8,879 nucleotides of DNA, taken from positions 1-8,879 of the forward strand of contig JADZAD010000112.1 of the NCBI GenBank assembly GCA_020852775.1, written 5' to 3'. The position numbers and the translations under genes are program-made. The first letter of the stretch is position 1, and each line of letters starts with the position of its first letter. The notes beneath the pieces are model-generated. The model did not search any database. It saw nothing but the letters and a program-made list of their open reading frames with translations, and was not told where the DNA came from. Source of the DNA: Anaerolineae bacterium (lineage in GTDB: Bacteria; Chloroflexota; Anaerolineae; Aggregatilineales; UBA3940). Positions 4,580 to 8,879 of the stretch are shown here, piece after piece.

Positions 4580-7204
4580 ATGTGGCAGTCAGACGCTCTT
4601 CAGGAAATAACCACTTCCGTACTGAGTCCGGCCTCTGACAGGCCGAAAGAATCGTTGCTTTCCTGGCTGTACGCACTGTTTGTGGAGCCATCTGCCCATA
4701 TCCGTGAGCCAGATCAACGGCGCCAGGCGCAGTTGCTGACCGTGATCATGGTCTTTCTGATCCCACAGGCCATTCTGGGTGTGCTGTGGGTAGTCCTGAC
4801 ACGGGCAGGCTCTCCCTTTCAGAATACATTCTTTCAGATCGCGCTGGTCATGATCGCGGCGTTTGTCGCGGTGTATATCCTGAGCCGCACTCGATTCTTT
4901 GCGTATGGGGCCGCGATAGCTGTCGCCAGCCTCACCGTGCTGACCTTCACCGCCGCGCTGCTGGTTAATCCCTCGCTGGTATTTGTCGGTGAACTGCTGG
5001 TCTGGCTGCTGCTGGCAGTGGTACTCTCTGGCATCTTCTTCCCGCTGCGATGGTCTATTGCACTCATGGTGATTCACCTGGCGGGCCTGCTGGTGCTCCC
5101 GCTGGCCTCATCACTCATTTCCTTCCGGCTCATTGTAGTGCCGACCATCTTTGTGGAAATCCTCTCTACGCTGGTCGTCGTCTGGTCGAACCATCGTAAT
5201 CTTGTTGAGGCCGATCGCCGTACCATTCTCGCGGAGAGTGAAGCCCGCTACCGTACCTTGCTGGAGACGGTCTTTGACGGGATTATCCTGCATGACAACA
5301 CGCAGATACTGGAAGGCAACCCGGGCTTTGCGGCAATGTTCGGCTACGATCTGCGCGAGCTCTCCGGGATGCCGCTGACCCGGCTTGCCATTCATGGGAC
5401 GGGCAACAAACGTATCGCCCGCGCCATCGCTATTGGCGACCAGCCTATTCACGAACTACGCGCTGTCCGGGCGGACGGCGCGATTCTGGATGTCGAGGTT
5501 GTTGGCAAGTCACAATCGTACTATGGGCGGACAGTCCAGATGGCGGCGGTGCGTGACATCAGCGAACGCAAACGCGCTGAGAACGCTGAGTACCGGCGGC
5601 GCGTACTTGCCGAAGCGCTTCGTGACACGGCATCCGCCCTGAACAGCACGCTTGACCTGGATGAGGTCTTTGAGCGTATCCTCTCCAACCTCAATCTTGT
5701 CGTGCCCCATAATGCCGCGGCGGTGATCACGGTCGAGGGAGATCGCGGATATATCACCCGTATCCGGGGGCAGGGTGTGGACGCCGCCTCGCGTGATAGC
5801 TCTCCTGCGCTGATCATCTCTGAGATTCCCTTCCTGAGAGAGATACAGCGCACCGCCAAGCCTGTCTCAGTGGAGAATACCGGCGAGACGGCAGACTGGG
5901 TAGATTTGTTCCGCACCGACTGGCAGGGCTCGTGCCTCGGTGTACCGATCCTCTCTGATGACAACGTGATCGGCTTCCTGGTGCTGGAAAGCCAGCAGCC
6001 TGATTTCTTCTCCGGGATGCAGGCCGATGACCTCCGGACATTTGCTGACCAGGCTGCCGTGGCGATCGAGAATGCCCGGCTGTACCAGGCGCTGCATGCC
6101 CGCAGCCAGTCACTTGAAGAAGCCGTGCAGGAACGCACACAGGAACTCAGCCGTATCACTGACCAGCTTGCGGTCATCCTGAACAACAGCCCGGAGACGA
6201 TCCTGCTGCTCAACCCGGAAGGGCTTGTTCTGACGGCGAACCGTGCCCTTGAGACCAGCATCGGCTATACACTCGAAGAAGCGCGCTCTCTCAGCCTGCC
6301 TGCGCTGGTCAGCGCGACCAGCCGTAAAGGGGTGAGGAATGCTCTCACCCGGGCGCTCCAGACGCAGGAGGCGCAGCATATCGAAATCATGGTTGAGCGG
6401 AAGGGAAGGGAGCACTTTGATGCGGACCTGATCCTTGCGCCGATTGTTGAGCGCGGGCGGGTCATCAACCTGGTGGCCAGTTTCCACGACATTACCTCGC
6501 TCAAGCAGGTTGAGCGCATGAAGGATGCGTTCATTTCCAACGTATCACATGAGCTTCGCACGCCAATCACCAGCCTGAAGCTCTACCATGATCTGTTGAG
6601 CCGCAAGCCGGAGGAGCATGAACGCCTGACCAGCCGCATCGGGCGGGAGATCAACCGGCTGCAGGGCATCGTCGAAGACCTGCTGCAGCTCTCACGCCTG
6701 GAGCAGAATACCGCCTCGATTGATATTCAGAGGGTCTGGTTGCCCGACCTGGCCCATGAATATGCGGCTGACCGCACGATGCTGGCTGAAAGCCGCCGCC
6801 TCTCCATGCTGGTTGAAGCCGAGCCAGACACTCCGCCTGTACCGGCTGATATGAGCCTGATCGGACAGGTCATCAGCATCCTGCTGACTAACGCGATCAA
6901 CTACACCCCCGCAGAAGGGCAGATTACGATCCGGGTATACGGCAAAGACTGCGATGGAAGGCACGGTGCGGCCTTGTGTGTGGAGGACTCCGGGCCGGGC
7001 ATCGCGGCTGATGACATGCCTTATCTGTTCGATCGTTTCTATCGTGGCAAGACGGGGCAGAACTCAGGGATGCCAGGGACCGGGCTGGGCCTTTCTATCG
7101 CCCGCCAGATTGTTGAACGGCATGGTGGCATCATCACCGCGGCACACGGCAAAGGCGGGCAGGGGGCGCGCTTCGAGATCTGGCTGCCGGAAACACCTGC
7201 CTGA
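4580..7204 (+). CDS. membrane-bound PAS-GAF-PAS sensor histidine kinase
   Basis: 874 residues from the ATG at 4580. In order: a short soluble N-terminus; about six hydrophobic helices (roughly 52-74, 83-103, 106-129, 134-154, 158-179, 182-202); a PAS domain (about 215-331, ending in the PAC-like AAVRDISERKRAE); a GAF domain (about 342-506, ending DQAAVAIENARLY); a coiled coil (502-531); a second PAS (about 527-646, ending FHDITSLKQVERMK); a HisKA dimerisation domain with phospho-acceptor His657 in NVSHELRTP; and an ATPase domain with N box Asn771 (TNAINYTP), DSGPGI (803-808), FDRFYRG (817-823) and GTGLGLS (833-839). All kinase boxes are intact, so it should autophosphorylate and pass phosphate to a response regulator. 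No receiver domain or regulator gene is in the window, so it is an orphan here. The signal is unknown. An efficient terminator follows. Confidence 0.92.
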   Translation: MWQSDALQEITTSVLSPASDRPKESLLSWLYALFVEPSAHIREPDQRRQAQLLTVIMVFLIPQAILGVLWVVLTRAGSPFQNTFFQIALVMIAAFVAVYILSRTRFFAYGAAIAVASLTVLTFTAALLVNPSLVFVGELLVWLLLAVVLSGIFFPLRWSIALMVIHLAGLLVLPLASSLISFRLIVVPTIFVEILSTLVVVWSNHRNLVEADRRTILAESEARYRTLLETVFDGIILHDNTQILEGNPGFAAMFGYDLRELSGMPLTRLAIHGTGNKRIARAIAIGDQPIHELRAVRADGAILDVEVVGKSQSYYGRTVQMAAVRDISERKRAENAEYRRRVLAEALRDTASALNSTLDLDEVFERILSNLNLVVPHNAAAVITVEGDRGYITRIRGQGVDAASRDSSPALIISEIPFLREIQRTAKPVSVENTGETADWVDLFRTDWQGSCLGVPILSDDNVIGFLVLESQQPDFFSGMQADDLRTFADQAAVAIENARLYQALHARSQSLEEAVQERTQELSRITDQLAVILNNSPETILLLNPEGLVLTANRALETSIGYTLEEARSLSLPALVSATSRKGVRNALTRALQTQEAQHIEIMVERKGREHFDADLILAPIVERGRVINLVASFHDITSLKQVERMKDAFISNVSHELRTPITSLKLYHDLLSRKPEEHERLTSRIGREINRLQGIVEDLLQLSRLEQNTASIDIQRVWLPDLAHEYAADRTMLAESRRLSMLVEAEPDTPPVPADMSLIGQVISILLTNAINYTPAEGQITIRVYGKDCDGRHGAALCVEDSGPGIAADDMPYLFDRFYRGKTGQNSGMPGTGLGLSIARQIVERHGGIITAAHGKGGQGARFEIWLPETPA

Positions 7205-7233
7205 GTAGTGCAACCCTCCGGAAAAAGGGATCG

Positions 7234-7269
7234 AAAAGCCCCGGTAAGGACTGCCGGGGCTTCTTGTTT
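7234..7269. terminator. bidirectional intrinsic terminator between kinase and HPr genes
   Basis: AAGCCCCGG (7236-7244) and CCGGGGCTT (7254-7262) form a perfect 9-bp GC-rich stem with a 9-base loop. On the + strand it is followed by CTTGTTTC. On the - strand the stem ends in TTTT (7237-7234). It sits between two convergent units and should end both: the kinase transcript from the left and the E2-HPr transcript from the right. Confidence 0.85.
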
Positions 7270-7316
7270 CGTGCGTGGCTGAAACCGGGCTGGTGTGCTG
7301 CAGGCGTATATCCCTC

Positions 7317-7586
7317 TCAGGCGACACCACCAAAGTTGCTGTCAACCAGCTCCTGCAGGGCTGCGAGCGCCGCTTCGGAATCGCTGCCGTCGGCCTGGAC
7401 AGTGATCTGTGCGCCCTTATTGGCTCCGAGCGTGAGTACGTTCAGAATGCTCTTGGCGTTGGCTTTCCGGTCACCACAGAAGACTGTGATCGCGCTCTGG
7501 AACTCCATCGCTTTCTTGACAAACAGGGCCGCCGGGCGGGCATGCAGCCCCACTTCATGCTGAATGGTGAGGGTGATTTCATTCAC
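7317..7586 (-). CDS. ptsH: HPr-family phosphocarrier protein
   Basis: 89 residues, the usual length for HPr. The active-site loop VGLHARPAALF places the phosphorylated histidine at exactly His15, with Arg17 and Pro18. The second conserved region, KANAKSILNVLTLGANKG, places the regulatory serine at exactly Ser46, as in Gram-positive HPr. It is a small cytoplasmic protein that in the phosphotransferase system receives phosphate from PEP via Enzyme I on His15 and passes it to Enzyme II or to regulators; Ser46 is the HPr kinase target where that enzyme exists. The start is GTG at 7586, with AAGGAGAG (7593-7600) six bases before it. That site overlaps the stop codon of the upstream E2 gene, so the two are co-transcribed and probably translationally coupled. 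No Enzyme I or II gene is in the window. NPr-like or Crh-like roles are possible. Confidence 0.95.
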   Translation of the reverse strand: MNEITLTIQHEVGLHARPAALFVKKAMEFQSAITVFCGDRKANAKSILNVLTLGANKGAQITVQADGSDSEAALAALQELVDSNFGGVA

Positions 7587-7592
7587 AGGGGG

Positions 7593-7601
7593 CTCTCCTT
7601 A
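7593..7601 (-). promoter_or_regulatory. ribosome binding site of HPr overlapping the E2 stop codon
   Basis: Read on the - strand, TAAGGAGAG contains both the E2 stop codon (TAA, 7601-7599) and a strong Shine-Dalgarno site (AAGGAG) placed six bases, counted from the end of AAGGAGAG, before the HPr GTG. Ribosomes ending on E2 would stand directly over the HPr initiation site. Confidence 0.75.
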
Positions 7602-8879
7602 CCACAGCGCCAGCGCCGGGTTCTCCAGAACGGTTCTGAGATCAGAAATGAAGTACGCCGCGACCGCGCCATCCACAATGCGGTGATCGGCGGAGAGTGT
7701 GATCCGCATTACCGGGACGGCACGGACGTTCCCCGCGGCGTCGGGCAGCGCCTCTAACTGAGTCGAACCGACCGCCAGGATACCGGATTGCGGCGGGTTG
7801 ATCAGCGCGGTGAACTGTTCCACCCCGAACGGGCCGAGGTTAGAGATCGTGAACGTCCCCTCGTTGACATCCGCAGGCAGCAGTTTGCCCTGGCGCGCGC
7901 GCTCCGCGAGGTCGTCCACTTCCACGGCGATCGTGGCGATTCCCTTGCGATCCGCGCCCTTGACCACCGGGACAATCAACCCCGACTTAAGCGCGACCGC
8001 CACACCGATATTCACCGCTCGATGGACGTGAATCTCCTCCCCCTTCAATGAGCTGTTCAACTGTGGGTGGCGTGTCAGCGTGGAAGCGACAAGCCTGACG
8101 AGCAGCGCGGTAGCTGAGATACGGCCGGCGCCCTGCTTCTCTGCATGGGCGTTCAGATCGGCGCGTACCGCATTGAACCGGGTCATATCCACCCGCACGG
8201 TGAAGGTGATATGCGGGATGGACTGGTAGCTGGCGAGCATACGCTCCGCGATGGTGCGGCGCATCCCGGCCAGCGGGATGATCTCGGCTGCGGCGGAGGC
8301 CGCAGCCGGTTCGGGTGTGATCGGCGCCGCAGCCGGAGCGGGTGGCTGGTAGGCCAGCACATCAGCCGCCTGGATGCGCCCACCGGGGCCGCTTCCGCTG
8401 ATCCCCAGCAGGTCGATCTCCTCTTCACGCGCCAGACGACGCGCGGCAGGCGTAGCGTTCACCTTGCCATCGAAGACGACCGGGGCTGGCACAGTGGACA
8501 ATGCCGCTTCAACGTCGGCCCGTGTCACGCGGCCCCGCGGCCCGGTTCCGGCCACCTCCGAGAGTTCTACCCCCGTGGCGGCGGCGACGTTCCGGGCCAG
8601 CGGCGTCGCATCGACTCTTGAGGCCTCAACGGGCACGGTAGTAGTCGCTGCTGAGGCCGGAGGCTGCGCCGGAGCCACGCCCTGTGGTGACGCCTCGCCG
8701 GGCTTCAGAATATACGCGATCGTCGTCGCGATAGGTACGACATCTCCGGGTTTCGCTGTGATCCCTGCCAGAACGCCCGTGCCCGGAGATTCTACCTCGA
8801 TCGAAACCTTGTCTGTCTCAATGATCAGGATTACCTCACCCTCGGAGACCGGCTCACCATCTTGCTTCAGCCACTCGAC
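7599..8879 (-). CDS. 2-oxo acid dehydrogenase E2 (dihydrolipoyl acyltransferase), N-terminus outside window
   Basis: The frame runs open from the window edge: 426 residues with only the first part of the lipoyl domain missing. A GTG at 8678 is in frame but internal. Order in the visible part: lipoyl domain (residues 1 to about 58) with the lipoylated lysine Lys24 in ETDKVSIEVESPGTG; an Ala/Pro linker; a first peripheral subunit-binding domain (89-127, ATPLARN to GTGPRGRVTRADV); a second one (140-178, ATPAARR to GSGPGGRIQAADV); another Ala/Pro linker; and the catalytic domain (199-426) with active-site His399 and Asp403 in DHRIVDG. It transfers an acyl group from lipoyl-lysine to coenzyme A at the core of a pyruvate, branched-chain or related dehydrogenase complex, and the binding domains hold E1 and E3. 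Which oxo acid is used cannot be read from E2 alone. E1 and E3 genes are presumably upstream, beyond the edge. Confidence 0.93.
   Translation of the reverse strand, partial: VEWLKQDGEPVSEGEVILIIETDKVSIEVESPGTGVLAGITAKPGDVVPIATTIAYILKPGEASPQGVAPAQPPASAATTTVPVEASRVDATPLARNVAAATGVELSEVAGTGPRGRVTRADVEAALSTVPAPVVFDGKVNATPAARRLAREEEIDLLGISGSGPGGRIQAADVLAYQPPAPAAAPITPEPAAASAAAEIIPLAGMRRTIAERMLASYQSIPHITFTVRVDMTRFNAVRADLNAHAEKQGAGRISATALLVRLVASTLTRHPQLNSSLKGEEIHVHRAVNIGVAVALKSGLIVPVVKGADRKGIATIAVEVDDLAERARQGKLLPADVNEGTFTISNLGPFGVEQFTALINPPQSGILAVGSTQLEALPDAAGNVRAVPVMRITLSADHRIVDGAVAAYFISDLRTVLENPALALW
8346..8462 (-). other. second peripheral subunit-binding domain of E2
   Basis: The domain begins VNATPAARRLAREEEIDLLG and continues into ISGSGPGGRIQAADVLAYQ. 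This is a second, diverged copy of the same pattern, separated from the first by only about 12 residues. Most E2 proteins have one such domain; two copies suggest separate docking of E1 and E3, or higher subunit occupancy. Confidence 0.8.
8499..8615 (-). other. first peripheral subunit-binding domain of E2
   Basis: The domain begins VDATPLARNVAAATGVELSE and continues into VAGTGPRGRVTRADVEAAL, the standard E1/E3-binding domain pattern: ATPxAR, then GTGPxGRVTxxDV. Confidence 0.85.

Noticed and set aside
5521..6261. Long open frame on the - strand within the kinase gene
   Set aside because: The opposite strand encodes continuous PAS/GAF/kinase domains; the antisense product is rich in Ser and Arg with no recognisable domain, so it is a shadow. 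The same applies to the antisense frames at 1490-2158 and 2471-2896.

Overview
The window is GC-rich bacterial DNA, roughly 60% G+C by eye. It holds seven protein-coding genes and no gap longer than about 215 bases. No rRNA, tRNA, CRISPR array or complete insertion sequence was seen. The gene mix points most plausibly to a member of the Chloroflexota, but this is inference and not proof. It rests on a homologue pair of the Mycobacterium tuberculosis diterpene genes Rv3377c/Rv3378c (a comparable pair is known from Herpetosiphon), a large membrane-anchored PAS-GAF-PAS histidine kinase, and an E2 acyltransferase with two subunit-binding domains.

Layout, left to right. (1) 1-597 (+) is the C-terminal part of a UDP-glucose 4-epimerase (galE), cut by the window edge. 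(2) 598-767 carries a good promoter overlapped by an 11-bp-arm palindrome, a likely operator. It drives (3) an unrecognised 134-residue protein at 768-1172 (+). (4) 1173-1321 contains a long imperfect hairpin. (5) 1322-3403 (+) encodes a class II diterpene cyclase with an intact DxDD motif. It continues in frame, through a proline-rich linker, into a C-terminal domain that reads as an IS200/IS605-type Y1 (HUH) transposase with altered catalytic residues. (6) 3409-4365 (-) converges on it, with only 5 bp between the stop codons, and encodes a homologue of Rv3378c (tuberculosinol synthase type, cis-prenyltransferase-like fold). (7) 4580-7204 (+) is a sensor histidine kinase read divergently from that gene. 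(8) A bidirectional terminator lies at about 7234-7269. (9) 7317-7586 (-) encodes an HPr phosphocarrier, and 7599-8879 (-) encodes the E2 component of a 2-oxo acid dehydrogenase complex, whose N-terminus lies beyond the window. These two form a tight operon read leftward.

How they fit together. Genes 5 and 6 are the interesting core. By family, the first protein should cyclise geranylgeranyl diphosphate into a bicyclic diterpenyl diphosphate, and the second should remove the diphosphate to give a diterpene alcohol or related product. No GGPP synthase or tailoring enzyme is in the window, and the exact product cannot be read from sequence. Two features set this pair apart from the known ones: the cyclase carries an exapted transposase-like nucleic-acid-binding domain, and the two genes face each other instead of forming an operon. 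The E2-HPr operon, galE and the kinase look like separate functional units.
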